Below are positions 18,859 through 28,272 of a DNA stretch of 64,000 bases, one piece after another. Every line of letters begins with the position of its first letter. Positions within the stretch are counted from its first letter, which is position 1. The DNA is from an uncultured Porphyromonadaceae bacterium (GTDB taxonomy: Bacteria; Bacteroidota; Bacteroidia; Bacteroidales; Muribaculaceae). The position numbers and the translations under genes are program-made. Location of the stretch: assembly GCA_947176915.1 (NCBI GenBank), contig CAMWSM010000001.1, positions 62,001 through 126,000 on the forward strand, given 5' to 3'. The notes beneath the pieces were generated by a model. It had not been told where the DNA came from and made no database searches. It saw only the letters and a list, made by a program, of their open reading frames with translations.

Positions 18859-19587
18859 ATGGATCAATATAGCATGGAAATAATCTTCATCATATTTGTA
18901 ATAATTGTCTCACTCATTGCCGGTGTCCTCTGCGCGGCATTCTATCGTCATCTCCACAGGAAATTCTCCAATATCAAGCAGCTGCTCACAGAGGAGGAGG
19001 ACCGGAAAGTGGAGGAAAGAGCCCAACTTCTTGCCAAAGAATATATTGAAAAGAGAGCCCGGCAGGCCTCCCTACAACCCGGGGCTACCGTTCCGAAAGA
19101 TGATTTTGACGTCAATCAGCCTCGGGAGAATCATATACCCTATTTGAGTTCCATCCTTAAGGATATAGGATGCAATATTGAGGTAGACAATGAAGGAAAC
19201 ACATCTTTCAAATATCAGGGAGAGGAATTTTTCGTGGAATATAACGGTATATACCTGCGTATCTGGGATCCCTCCTGGGCACGCATAGAGACTGACAATC
19301 CCAATTTCCGGGATGTCCTTAAGGCAGTCAACGAAGCCAACTACGGCTTCGGTCCTACTGTCGTTTTCACTCTTCCCGACACCTCAGGCTCCGTAGCACT
19401 CCATAGCCGTTACGATATCTATTTTCCGGCTTTTATGAAAAATGACCCCGGTTTCCTAAAGATGTCGCTTAATCTCTTCTTCGACACTAAACATAATTTA
19501 GCCGGCCATCTCCGCGAGATAAATGACAAAGGAATCAATCTGCCTAATCCTGCGCTTCTCAATCCCCTCATCCCCTCAAGCAACTAA
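18859..19587 (+). CDS. Single-span membrane-anchored protein with YbjN/chaperone-like domain
   Basis: The 242 residues start with a transmembrane segment (about 7-29), followed by a short charged coiled coil (about 35-75). The globular C-terminal domain of about 140 residues (YLSSILKDIGCNIEVDNEGN to the end) has the alternating strand/helix texture of YbjN or type III chaperone-like folds. Topology suggests a cytosolic domain tethered to the inner membrane. A second ATG at 18874 could serve as start. It follows the sigma-like gene by 104 bp and ends before an intrinsic terminator at 19756. The domain link is weak, and the function is unknown. Confidence 0.65.
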   Translation: MDQYSMEIIFIIFVIIVSLIAGVLCAAFYRHLHRKFSNIKQLLTEEEDRKVEERAQLLAKEYIEKRARQASLQPGATVPKDDFDVNQPRENHIPYLSSILKDIGCNIEVDNEGNTSFKYQGEEFFVEYNGIYLRIWDPSWARIETDNPNFRDVLKAVNEANYGFGPTVVFTLPDTSGSVALHSRYDIYFPAFMKNDPGFLKMSLNLFFDTKHNLAGHLREINDKGINLPNPALLNPLIPSSN

Positions 19588-19592
19588 ACGAT

Positions 19593-19723
19593 TCCCCTCC
19601 TCGGAGGTGGGGCAACACCATACCGGGAGGAGGGGCAGTCCCCTGCCCCGACATGCGCGACTGAACCAAAGCAAAAAACTCTTTAAATCATTTCATCGCG
19701 CACCAGAGACACTCCCGAGGAGC
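19593..19723 (+). repeat. Direct repeat A flanking the AAA-ATPase/nuclease gene
   Basis: About 125 bp. It shares long stretches with the copy at 21601-21721 in the same orientation: GGGGCAACACC, TACCGGGAGGAGGGGCAGTC, CCCTGCCCCGAC and GCGACTGAACCAAAGCA, and later ATCGCGCACCAGAG versus GTCGCGAACCAGAG. It contains a strong hairpin (GGGGCAG against CTGCCCC). It may be a REP-like family or the ends of a unit that carried the enclosed gene. Confidence 0.75.
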
Positions 19724-19755
19724 AAATAAAACAGCTCCTGCCATATTATTACAGA

Positions 19756-19787
19756 AAATCTTGCGAATGAATCCGCAAGATTTTTTT
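19756..19787 (+). terminator. Intrinsic terminator
   Basis: Ten-base-pair perfect stem AAATCTTGCG (19756-19765) with CGCAAGATTT (19774-19783), eight-base loop, then a T run to 19787. It is placed to end transcription of the sigma/membrane-protein pair before the opposing ATPase gene. Confidence 0.8.
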
Positions 19788-19846
19788 GTAATACCCCAGT
19801 CGGCTTTGTTCGGATGGTTACAATCGTTTGGAGGAGCTGTGATGTG

Positions 19847-21442
19847 TTAGGGCATTCGGCGAATGCTCCGGGGCACTACGAGAATTTTCCACGACTCGAT
19901 GCAGCGGGTTTTTGAAGAAAAAGATGCTCCAATCAGAATCAGCTTCCGAGAGTCCAGCTGATATTTTCTCCCATAATTACGCTCCTGTATCTGACGAAGG
20001 GCTTCTTCCGCCGGGTGGTCATATTTAAGCTCGATTATATACACATAGTTTTCTGTTTTAATCTCAATATCTATCCGCCCTTCGGATGTGTGTGATTCAG
20101 TAGCTGTATTCAAGCCAATCATATCCATCAGAAGAAAGAAAGCATTATGGAAATTATTCTCATTATCCATACGCATGGCGTAATCAATGCCGGCAAAATA
20201 TGATTGCAGACCCTTCATCCCTTTTTCCGGCTCTCCAAAAATGAAATTACGGGCAATTTCTTTTACAAGGATATTCCCTTCCACAGGTTTAGTGGTTACG
20301 TAATAAGGTATCAATACGTTAAACAGACCAAACTTAACCTCGTTGTTAGGGAGACCAAGGCGATAGCTTTTTATACGTCTGTCATAATCTTTGATGGTCA
20401 GATAACCTGTTTGAAACAGAAGAGCCGTTGGATTTGGATTAAGAAGATCGAGTCCTTTCAAATCGGATTCTCCACAATATGAATCAAGTGTATCTTCAAG
20501 ATTGACATCAATACGTCGTAAAGTTTCGGCTATGAGTGTAGGTAAGCCGGTATCATTCCAATAATACTCGATTTTTCCTTTGTACAAACAACTCAGCAAG
20601 GACCAAGGATTGTAAACATGAGAACCATTCTCCGTAAACCTATACCCATCATAGTTTTCTTTTAATTCTCGCTCTGTCTGTTCAACAGGAATCCCCAATT
20701 TATCTGCAAGTTTTTCTATGCCGGGAGATAATATTGTGTTAATTTCTTTGACTGTTACTCCACAAATATCAGCAAAGGCATCATCAAAAGTTATGTCGTT
20801 GAGATTATTGAGGTCAGAGAATATGGAGAGTTTGCTGAAGCGGCTCACCCCCGTCAGGAACACTAAACGAAGATGCTCTGAAGAGCTTTTGAAATTTGAA
20901 TAGAGGGAGGCAAGCTTAGCACGATATTGCTCAAATTCTTCTTCCCGGCTGATATTTCTCACCAACGGTTTGTCATATTCATCCACCAACACCACCACAC
21001 GCTTACCCGTCTTTCGATGTGCCTGCTCAATTATATGTCGAAATCGGGTCGAGATTTCTTTAGTAAAAGGAATGATGTCATACTTTGTTTCCCACTCTCT
21101 GAAATATGCCTCCAGAATAGCCTCCAAGCTATCAGGATCTGTGTAATTGCCTAAATTGAGATCAAGTCTGAGCACAGGATAGCGCTCCCAATTCCAGTTG
21201 GTGGAAGCAACGGCAAGTCCTTTGAAAAGCTCCCTTTCCCCCTCAAAGAAGTATTGGAGAGTAGAAAGGAAGAGTGATTTTCCGAAACGCCGTGGACGAG
21301 CGAGAAAGTAATATTTCCCCCCCTCTTCAAGGATTGTATTGATGAAAGAGGTTTTGTCGATATAGACATATCCACCCTTGACAAGAGTTCTGAAATCTTG
21401 TTCCCCGATAGCATATTTCATCTTATTCGTCATACTCTCCAT
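19847..21442 (-). CDS. AAA-ATPase with C-terminal PD-(D/E)XK nuclease-like domain (DUF1703 type)
   Basis: The 531-residue protein belongs to a family heavily amplified in Bacteroidales. The N-terminal AAA-ATPase-like domain has the variant P-loop ARPRRFGKSLFLS (about residues 48-60) and Walker B VVVLVDEYDKPL. The C-terminal domain has the PD-(D/E)XK-like core RIDIEIKT...YIIELKYD. The start at 21442 (MESMTNKMKYAIGEQDF) is preferred to 21487, whose extra residues (ARIGCRRKIRNNNK) are not family-like. It is isolated, with about 125-bp direct repeats on both sides (19593-19723 and 21601-21721), suggesting past transfer as a unit. Cellular role not established. Confidence 0.88.
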   Translation of the reverse strand: MESMTNKMKYAIGEQDFRTLVKGGYVYIDKTSFINTILEEGGKYYFLARPRRFGKSLFLSTLQYFFEGERELFKGLAVASTNWNWERYPVLRLDLNLGNYTDPDSLEAILEAYFREWETKYDIIPFTKEISTRFRHIIEQAHRKTGKRVVVLVDEYDKPLVRNISREEEFEQYRAKLASLYSNFKSSSEHLRLVFLTGVSRFSKLSIFSDLNNLNDITFDDAFADICGVTVKEINTILSPGIEKLADKLGIPVEQTERELKENYDGYRFTENGSHVYNPWSLLSCLYKGKIEYYWNDTGLPTLIAETLRRIDVNLEDTLDSYCGESDLKGLDLLNPNPTALLFQTGYLTIKDYDRRIKSYRLGLPNNEVKFGLFNVLIPYYVTTKPVEGNILVKEIARNFIFGEPEKGMKGLQSYFAGIDYAMRMDNENNFHNAFFLLMDMIGLNTATESHTSEGRIDIEIKTENYVYIIELKYDHPAEEALRQIQERNYGRKYQLDSRKLILIGASFSSKTRCIESWKILVVPRSIRRMP

Positions 21443-21600
21443 TTTATTATTATTCCTTATCTTCCGGCGGCATCCAATCCTTGCCACGACAGGTTGCCCA
21501 TAATGTCAATAGTGACTTGAATAAAGCATTCGTGAATCACATATCTTTCATGGAATTGGCTTTATTCTGCTAAATTAATAAAAATAATTTGATAATCCAA

Positions 21601-21721
21601 ATTCCCGCGAGGAGGGGCAACACCTTACCGGGAGGAGGGGCAGTCCCCTGCCCCGACCGTGGCGACTGAACCAAAGCATATAACCTTTTTAATTCATTTT
21701 GTCGCGAACCAGAGTCGCCCC
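21601..21721 (+). repeat. Direct repeat B flanking the AAA-ATPase/nuclease gene
   Basis: Second copy of the sequence at 19593-19723, same orientation, with scattered differences mostly in the A/T-rich middle. It lies within the 422-bp region between the ATPase start and the end of the pilus operon. Immediately after it, GGGTCAG and CTGACCC form a short hairpin (about 21723-21740). Confidence 0.75.
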
Positions 21722-21810
21722 CTGGGTCAGAGGACTGACCCCTCTCCCAGTGACGGATTCAAGAGATGACTCCAATCTCAGTTTAATATCTCAGAATATA
21801 TTCTATAAAA

Positions 21811-21845
21811 ATGTCGGCTACAATTTATTTCGTTGTAGCCGACAT
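21811..21845. terminator. Bidirectional terminator at the end of the pilus operon
   Basis: Thirteen-base-pair perfect stem ATGTCGGCTACAA (21811-21823) with TTGTAGCCGACAT (21833-21845), and A/T-rich flanks on both sides. It lies 20 bp past the stop of the 1,205-residue lipoprotein gene (minus strand). Confidence 0.8.
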
Positions 21846-21864
21846 AATTATTTATTAAACCCTA

Positions 21865-24800
21865 TTACCAAGTTGCAGTAACTTCATAACAGTTATCCGT
21901 GGCATTGTAATTATTTTTCACATCATTGAAGGTAATGGTCTTATCACCACCTTGCCCGGTATCATTATTCAAGATATAATGAATACTTGTATGATTATTC
22001 ACAATTGTAATGTCACACTGTCTCATTCCATTTCCGGCATCCACACCTTCAGAGCCATGCCAGTTACCTACATATTTATATTCAGGAGTTTGATTAAAGA
22101 TATAAATATATTTAGCTGTGGATGAAGACCATTTGAAGCGGATCTTATCGCCGTTTTCGAATTCGGTCTTCTCTTTCTTGCTGACGGTGAGTGTCTGGGT
22201 GGTGGAATTATAGGTAAACTTATAGGTTCCCTTTGTAATGGAGAAGTTTTTATCGCCTTGACCGGTTGAGCCGCCACAGAGGAATGGAGTGTCAAGAACA
22301 ATCGTACCTGATGCTCCTGCATATCCGTAAGCATCTACTTCAACGCCATCACTCAATTTCTGAATTACAAATTCACCGTCATAATTTACAGTTACGGTAG
22401 CAGTCCAAGTATCAGAGCTTTCCTTATTAAGAGCCTTCTTTGAACCGGCCTCATCCCAGGCATTCGTAAAGATATTGCCATGAATCTGATAGGTTATCTC
22501 AGGATCTTTATAACCCTGAGCCTCAGCGTTCGTAAGAGATATTTTGGAAACATCCGTTCTGTTGACATTCCAATAATAACTGAGTGTTCCACTGTTGACT
22601 CCGGTTTTTGCGCAAGAAGTAATATTTCCATTACCGGCTGCATTCAATACGGAGATTCCCGGATTCGGAGCGTCATCCCCTGAAGCCTTCCAACCGTTCA
22701 ATGCACCCGGAGAGAGTTCTGTAGTTATTTTTGCTCCTCCTGTTCCATCTTTAGATATGGAGTAGATCTGACCGTTTTCACCTTTAAAGTTGAAAATCAA
22801 GTAGAGATCTTCAGCACTTGTTTTGCCTAAGTATCTATAATTGATATAATCGCTGTAGGCAGTATTATAGTTGGCTATAGGAGTGCCGGGCCAGGTTGCC
22901 ACAGGTACGCGCTCATCGGCTGCATTCAGAGTGTAAGCAAACACGTGGGTAGCCCCTTTTACGAAGAATTTGGCTTCCTGAGTATCTTTCTCTTCTGTAT
23001 GCTTGCTGACACATCTTAGACTCAATGCAAATCCCTTGTTATCGCCGTAATCCACGCGTGCATTTGAAATCTGAGTAGCCTCACCATAAATTACGAAATC
23101 CTTCAACCAGCGACCACGTTCATCTTTCTCGAAACCGGTAGCGGTGGTCTGCGACCAATAGTAGCCCACACAGTTATCACCCGCCTTAGTTGTATTATCA
23201 AAATACATTGATTTCGAGAAATAGACGTTCAGATCCGTACCATCTGATTTCTTGGAGTCGGAAGCATAATAGGCAGTTATATAAGAACCCATGTTCGTGG
23301 TAACGAACTTAGAGGATTTTCTTATAGCATCCCAGTCAGTAGAATAAGGCACTTGGTAACCGGGAGGACAAAGATTAGCATAAAGGTTAGGCTCAGTTCC
23401 ATTCTGTTTTGCAGCATAGAAATACGCTCCGCGCCCGGCTGTTGTGCCATGTTGTGCGTTTCCATTTACCTGCTCTATATAAAGCTCAGCAGAATGAGCA
23501 CCAATGTTACGGTCAAGCCAACGGTTATTGCCGATTTTCACTACACCGTAGTATGTAAACTGTTTTGAGTTATCATACGTCCCTGCGACAGCATGGGAAT
23601 AATCATCCTTATGGAAGAAACCGGTATGATAGATTGCGATCGGCATCTCTTTCCAGTCATTAGTTCCGGAGGGAGCAACCTCTACCATCAATGTACCCAC
23701 ACCATAGAGATCACCGGCTTCCTTCTTCATTGAAAGCTCAATCTTCGGACCCTCCTGATTTGCCGTAGTAGTTACAATGCCATCGTCATCCGCAGAGAGA
23801 ATATTGATCTGAGCGTTATTGCGAATTACCGGATCGCTATCGTCAGAAATACTGAATCTCCATTTGTAGGTATTATCATTCGGATTAACAAACGTAACTG
23901 TATATTTATATGTCCAAGGATTATTAGTATTCTCACCATACATCACCGGGAAATGGAAGCCTTCGTCGCGTGCATCGCCATTATTGGCTTCAGCCTCAAC
24001 ACCCCAAACATTATTTTCCAAAAATCTAAAATAATCCGCTTGTCTCCAATCCGACTTTTGAGTGGTACCATTCTCATATACTTCCAGAACAGCAGATTTC
24101 ACAACATCCTCGGCATTAAAATCTCTTTTCCATACTACAGGCACCACACGCGATAGATTTCTCCATCTCACAGTGATATTGGCAGTTTGAGAGCCGACTT
24201 CTGACGTACGTGAGAATTTAGCTTCTACCCTGTAGAGCTTGCCGGGAGTAGAGCCTGTTGCGAGATTCTCCCCGGTCTCATCAACTTTTGAAATGGCACC
24301 GATAGTCAACCAAGATTTGCTTGATATGAAATTATCAGCCTTGAGATCAATATCATCATATTGACCATCCTTATTACTTACTCGCACATAGAAATATTCT
24401 GAGGCGGTGGCATTGCCCGTTACATTTCCTGTGTGAGTCAAGGAATGGCTCACACCAAGAGAATTCTTTCCGTCAGTGACGATATTGTAGACACGCGGGG
24501 AACGATCAACGATATTCCATTCAAGGGCTCCTCCTGATTTGGGAGTAGGATTAGCGGCAGCCTCCTCAGTAGTGGTATAACCTTTCCCCTTGACATCTTC
24601 AATCACAAACTGATAGTAATGGTTCGGATTCAGATTCAGGAGGTTTTCTTGCTCGAAGTCCAGACGGTAGTAATAATCTGTACCGTCAAATTCATTATTC
24701 TTCACAATCACGTATGCTCCCGACTTGTTCGTAGTAGGATGAACGAATACAGGATCAGTGGTGGTGAAAGACGCAGGAATTGTTACTCTTGTCGGAGTAT

Positions 24801-25482
24801 TACCTAAAATAAAGTTGGAATTGTCAGTATCGGCTCCTGAGAAAATACTTCCCTCATTAGCTGAACCCAACACAACGAAAGGAAGCGCCTCGTCAAGTTT
24901 AATCATACCGTCAGCATCGGTAACAAGATTGCCGTCGTTGTCTTTCATACCTTTATTGACACTCACTTTTGCAGCACTTCTGTATAAAGCTACGGAGTTA
25001 AAAGCGAGAATATCGTTAAGGGATGCGCTGCCGCTCATCACAAGATAATCCGTATCTCCGTCAGTCACTTTAGTGAGGTTGGTGGTAAGAGGTTTTATAT
25101 CATCTTTTGATGAAAGATTTTTCTTTCCTTCAAAGTATGCCACATCGTATGCTTCGGGAGCATTAGCAAGCATAAGGAAGGAGAGATTTTTATCCTTGCG
25201 AAGCTTAGCATCAATAGTCACATCGCAACTTGTCTTGGTGGGATCAAGGGATTCCACTTGCTGAAGTTTTCCGGCTCCGTCAAAAATAAGTAGAGTCAAT
25301 GTATGCACGGTATTTTCATCGGTTGCACGAGTCTGAATGCCCTGCATTTCCGGTACGGAGTAGCGGAATTCGAGCTGACCGTCAGATGGCATTTCCGCAA
25401 ATTGCCCATCGAACATGTCGTCGCTACAGGAAGTAGCGAGCAACATAAGTCCGGCGGTCATATATGATAATATCTTTTTCAT
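21865..25482 (-). CDS. Very large pilus-associated lipoprotein with starch-binding-like modules (putative tip adhesin)
   Basis: About 1,205 residues. The start at 25482 gives a clean lipoprotein signal (MKKILSYMTAG..LATSC), whereas the longer version only adds MVIQKLKII. After the lipid Cys, at about residue 50, comes IQTRAT, the Arg-Ala site expected for type V pilin maturation. The first half has fimbrillin/DUF4906-like strands. The middle contains a FISUMP-like stretch (GYQVPYSTDWDAIRKS, YYWSQTT, LSLRCVS). The C-terminal third has at least two modules like CBM26/SusE-type starch-binding domains (VFAYTLNAADERVP..WPGTPI; KYIYIFNQTPEYKYVGNWHG). It is last in the operon, as expected of a tip subunit. 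Surface adhesin role inferred. Confidence 0.75.
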   Translation of the reverse strand: MKKILSYMTAGLMLLATSCSDDMFDGQFAEMPSDGQLEFRYSVPEMQGIQTRATDENTVHTLTLLIFDGAGKLQQVESLDPTKTSCDVTIDAKLRKDKNLSFLMLANAPEAYDVAYFEGKKNLSSKDDIKPLTTNLTKVTDGDTDYLVMSGSASLNDILAFNSVALYRSAAKVSVNKGMKDNDGNLVTDADGMIKLDEALPFVVLGSANEGSIFSGADTDNSNFILGNTPTRVTIPASFTTTDPVFVHPTTNKSGAYVIVKNNEFDGTDYYYRLDFEQENLLNLNPNHYYQFVIEDVKGKGYTTTEEAAANPTPKSGGALEWNIVDRSPRVYNIVTDGKNSLGVSHSLTHTGNVTGNATASEYFYVRVSNKDGQYDDIDLKADNFISSKSWLTIGAISKVDETGENLATGSTPGKLYRVEAKFSRTSEVGSQTANITVRWRNLSRVVPVVWKRDFNAEDVVKSAVLEVYENGTTQKSDWRQADYFRFLENNVWGVEAEANNGDARDEGFHFPVMYGENTNNPWTYKYTVTFVNPNDNTYKWRFSISDDSDPVIRNNAQINILSADDDGIVTTTANQEGPKIELSMKKEAGDLYGVGTLMVEVAPSGTNDWKEMPIAIYHTGFFHKDDYSHAVAGTYDNSKQFTYYGVVKIGNNRWLDRNIGAHSAELYIEQVNGNAQHGTTAGRGAYFYAAKQNGTEPNLYANLCPPGYQVPYSTDWDAIRKSSKFVTTNMGSYITAYYASDSKKSDGTDLNVYFSKSMYFDNTTKAGDNCVGYYWSQTTATGFEKDERGRWLKDFVIYGEATQISNARVDYGDNKGFALSLRCVSKHTEEKDTQEAKFFVKGATHVFAYTLNAADERVPVATWPGTPIANYNTAYSDYINYRYLGKTSAEDLYLIFNFKGENGQIYSISKDGTGGAKITTELSPGALNGWKASGDDAPNPGISVLNAAGNGNITSCAKTGVNSGTLSYYWNVNRTDVSKISLTNAEAQGYKDPEITYQIHGNIFTNAWDEAGSKKALNKESSDTWTATVTVNYDGEFVIQKLSDGVEVDAYGYAGASGTIVLDTPFLCGGSTGQGDKNFSITKGTYKFTYNSTTQTLTVSKKEKTEFENGDKIRFKWSSSTAKYIYIFNQTPEYKYVGNWHGSEGVDAGNGMRQCDITIVNNHTSIHYILNNDTGQGGDKTITFNDVKNNYNATDNCYEVTATW

Positions 25483-25540
25483 GATGATTTTTAACTTTTG
25501 AATTACCATTTAAGCATTTCAAATTCTTAAGTTAATCCTA

Positions 25541-28252
25541 TTAATGAATGCTAATATAAGCTTCTGCTTCCTCCTTGGTCTGGAACCATTGACTCCCCTC
25601 TCCATAATTCTTACCATATTGATCTCCTTCCCAATGGTACCCTTGTATATAATACCATCCTTCTTTCGTGGGAAAGTCAAAAAGACGAATACCGGCATCT
25701 TTGGGGAATTGGTCACCACCTCCATGATCTTTCGACCATATAATCAAGGTTCTACCTGGGGTGGCTGCTCCAGTCAATTCAATTTTTGCCCACCCGTCAC
25801 CTTCTTTCTCCATAACAAGACCGGGCCAACCTCTTCTGGGATCTGTCCGACAAAGATCGCATACACATCTGGTTCTATCCTCACGGTATTCCTTGAAGAA
25901 GTCCATATCTGTATTATATCGATTTTGGGAATTCGAATTTTCTGACCAGTCTCCCTTGAATCTGATAAAATGTTTTCCCCCTCTATCTTGACGATGCCAA
26001 CCATGATCATTAGTTAACTTACCTTTATTATTGTTAGCATCAATTTCATTTTTGTAATCAGAAAGGGATTTTGCATTCAAATCCCAATCCCAACCACGGA
26101 ATGCAACTTTTCCAGTAAATGAATATTCAAGAGCAGCGACATCTGCTTCGTAAACATTTGTATCATCTGAGGCACTATTTATCCCAGATACCGGCCAGTT
26201 TGCCAATTTAATTCCATCCCACTCTCCTTGGAATGTTGATGGAATTTCCAAGCATTGATAAATGTAACAGTGAGGAGCCTCTGTTAAAAAATTATCTTTT
26301 GCCTTGACATGGATTATATATGAATCACGGCTTGGCACTACATCAACCTGATAAAGAGATGTAATTGCCTCTCCACCCGCGTTCGCAACCTTAAAGTTGA
26401 GTTTATACTGTTTTGCAACTTCCCAGATAGGATAGCCATTGTTAAGACCTTCATAGCGCAAACGGAATTTGCGTCCCCCTTCATTAGGAGTGATTTTATA
26501 CTCATCCGTTACTGCGGCTCCATTTGTCAGGCATTTCACAGTTGACCAATTTTTACTAACAGGATCCTGGATCTCTACCCATAAGTGATTAGCTTCGGCA
26601 TTGGAATTATTGGGCCAGTTATCCATTTCTATCCAGAAGCTGTCTACGTTAGTCTCAATCTCAAATTCTGTCGCAGTTTCAGGGTTATTGTAACTTCCTG
26701 ATGCCACCAATTCGCTGATATTGATAGCCATACGGTCAGGAGTGATATTGAGGAAGCGATGAAGGTCAAGATCTTTGATGTCGATTCTCTTTGTGATGAT
26801 GCCTCCACCGGTCTTCACCTCAAACCATCTATAGTTGTCAACATCAGCCATGATTGCAGGATAGTTTTCTGCGGGAATCTCCGGATTCACATTGATATAT
26901 ACTGAATCAGGATGAGTGTCTGTATCAAACTCAAACAATTTCTTCCCACCAAAGTCAGGGCTTACAAATTCTACAATACCGTTGGTATTATAGTAGACAG
27001 AATAAGTCTTGCCAGCCTCAACTTTGTCAATCGCTGTAGGATTGATATGGAGGAAGAGGTTCTGCATCAGGGAATAGAGCAGCTGAGTGCGGTTCCAGTC
27101 GGTCTCTACGGTTGGCTGATTGATAGCGATTGTTTCCAAACCGGTAACTCTTGCGGCAATGTCATAGAACTTGCCGGCTTTAAGAGCCTTCACAGAGGAG
27201 CCGTTGGGAACGAGAGGAATAGTATAGCTCACTTTCCCTTTTCCATCTATATCTCCTGTAAAGTTCAATGTAGTCGGTTTAGTCTCCACAGTATTCGCAG
27301 GGAGATAAACCACACCCTGCCATGCGCGTTTTGAACCAGCCTGAGTTGTCGTTACAGTAAGATTGGTGTTTTTCTGCTCATCGGAGGGATAAGTAGTAGG
27401 GTTAGCGGGATATTCCACCTTGTTGAGGGCAATAGTGCTCAGAGAGAATGTTCCGGAAGGATTGCGGGAGTCTATGCTTACAGTCTGTGAACCGTCGCAT
27501 ACACCTGTAACACTTGCCGAGTTTAGATTAAGAGCACTTGTGCCGAATACGTCATGTGAAAAACCAGCATCACCATTATCAAAGAGAAGCGTGTATCTTA
27601 CTTTTGAACAAAGAAACTTCAGATTTCCTGTAATAAGCGCGTTTCCACCGGGCTCTACAGTCAGACCCCGTCCTATCACCGCACTCACACCCGGAGCCTT
27701 AACACTAACTTCACTGTTGAGGCATGCCATGGGAAGACCATTCTGCTTAACATTGGAATGGTTGAGAAGATATGCGGTCTCTCCATTACGGAAATTCAGG
27801 ACAGTCTGTATGAGATCACTCTCTTTAGCAGGAGTCTGCCAGGCAGTACCGGTTGTATATGCGCCAAGGTTGGCAACGAGATACAACTTGTATATGGCTC
27901 CTCCGTCAGCACCCTGAAACCACTCGGTGATATTATATGTCTTATGCCCTGTCTCATTTTTAAACTTAACAGGGGAAAGATTCTCAAGTATGTTGTCGCT
28001 TTTGAAGAAATTGCCATCATTATCAAAGGCTATGAGCCAAAGGTCGGTCAATTTTCCTTCTGTCTGGACAGTTTCGAAAGGATCGCCACCCTCCAGAGCG
28101 CGTGTAGGCACATCCCCGCCAAGCGGATCAGGGATCGTGATGTAAATTCCTTGGGGAAGTTCCGAAGTGGAGTTATACTCTACCTCGTCGGAACATCCTG
28201 CGAGTCCGGCTACAGCCAATGCTGCAACAACAAATTTAGTTATCTGTTTCAT
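25541..28252 (-). CDS. Large pilus-associated lipoprotein (DUF4906-like), putative accessory/tip subunit
   Basis: 903 residues, with a lipoprotein signal (lipobox GLAGC near residue 20), then VPTRALEGG (near residue 50), the Arg-Ala maturation motif. The body is beta-rich, with DUF4906/fimbrillin-like texture (KLTDLWLIAFDNDGNFF opening). The C-terminal 200 residues contain RRGWPGLVMEKEGDGWAKIEL, reminiscent of the WPGxxM signature of CBM26-type modules, and a CVCDLC cysteine cluster of unknown use. It lies 21 bp after the 385-residue lipoprotein gene and 58 bp before the 1,205-residue one, in one operon. The carbohydrate-binding idea is inference. Confidence 0.72.
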   Translation of the reverse strand: MKQITKFVVAALAVAGLAGCSDEVEYNSTSELPQGIYITIPDPLGGDVPTRALEGGDPFETVQTEGKLTDLWLIAFDNDGNFFKSDNILENLSPVKFKNETGHKTYNITEWFQGADGGAIYKLYLVANLGAYTTGTAWQTPAKESDLIQTVLNFRNGETAYLLNHSNVKQNGLPMACLNSEVSVKAPGVSAVIGRGLTVEPGGNALITGNLKFLCSKVRYTLLFDNGDAGFSHDVFGTSALNLNSASVTGVCDGSQTVSIDSRNPSGTFSLSTIALNKVEYPANPTTYPSDEQKNTNLTVTTTQAGSKRAWQGVVYLPANTVETKPTTLNFTGDIDGKGKVSYTIPLVPNGSSVKALKAGKFYDIAARVTGLETIAINQPTVETDWNRTQLLYSLMQNLFLHINPTAIDKVEAGKTYSVYYNTNGIVEFVSPDFGGKKLFEFDTDTHPDSVYINVNPEIPAENYPAIMADVDNYRWFEVKTGGGIITKRIDIKDLDLHRFLNITPDRMAINISELVASGSYNNPETATEFEIETNVDSFWIEMDNWPNNSNAEANHLWVEIQDPVSKNWSTVKCLTNGAAVTDEYKITPNEGGRKFRLRYEGLNNGYPIWEVAKQYKLNFKVANAGGEAITSLYQVDVVPSRDSYIIHVKAKDNFLTEAPHCYIYQCLEIPSTFQGEWDGIKLANWPVSGINSASDDTNVYEADVAALEYSFTGKVAFRGWDWDLNAKSLSDYKNEIDANNNKGKLTNDHGWHRQDRGGKHFIRFKGDWSENSNSQNRYNTDMDFFKEYREDRTRCVCDLCRTDPRRGWPGLVMEKEGDGWAKIELTGAATPGRTLIIWSKDHGGGDQFPKDAGIRLFDFPTKEGWYYIQGYHWEGDQYGKNYGEGSQWFQTKEEAEAYISIH

Positions 28253-28272
28253 ATTGGTCAGGTTGCGATTTT

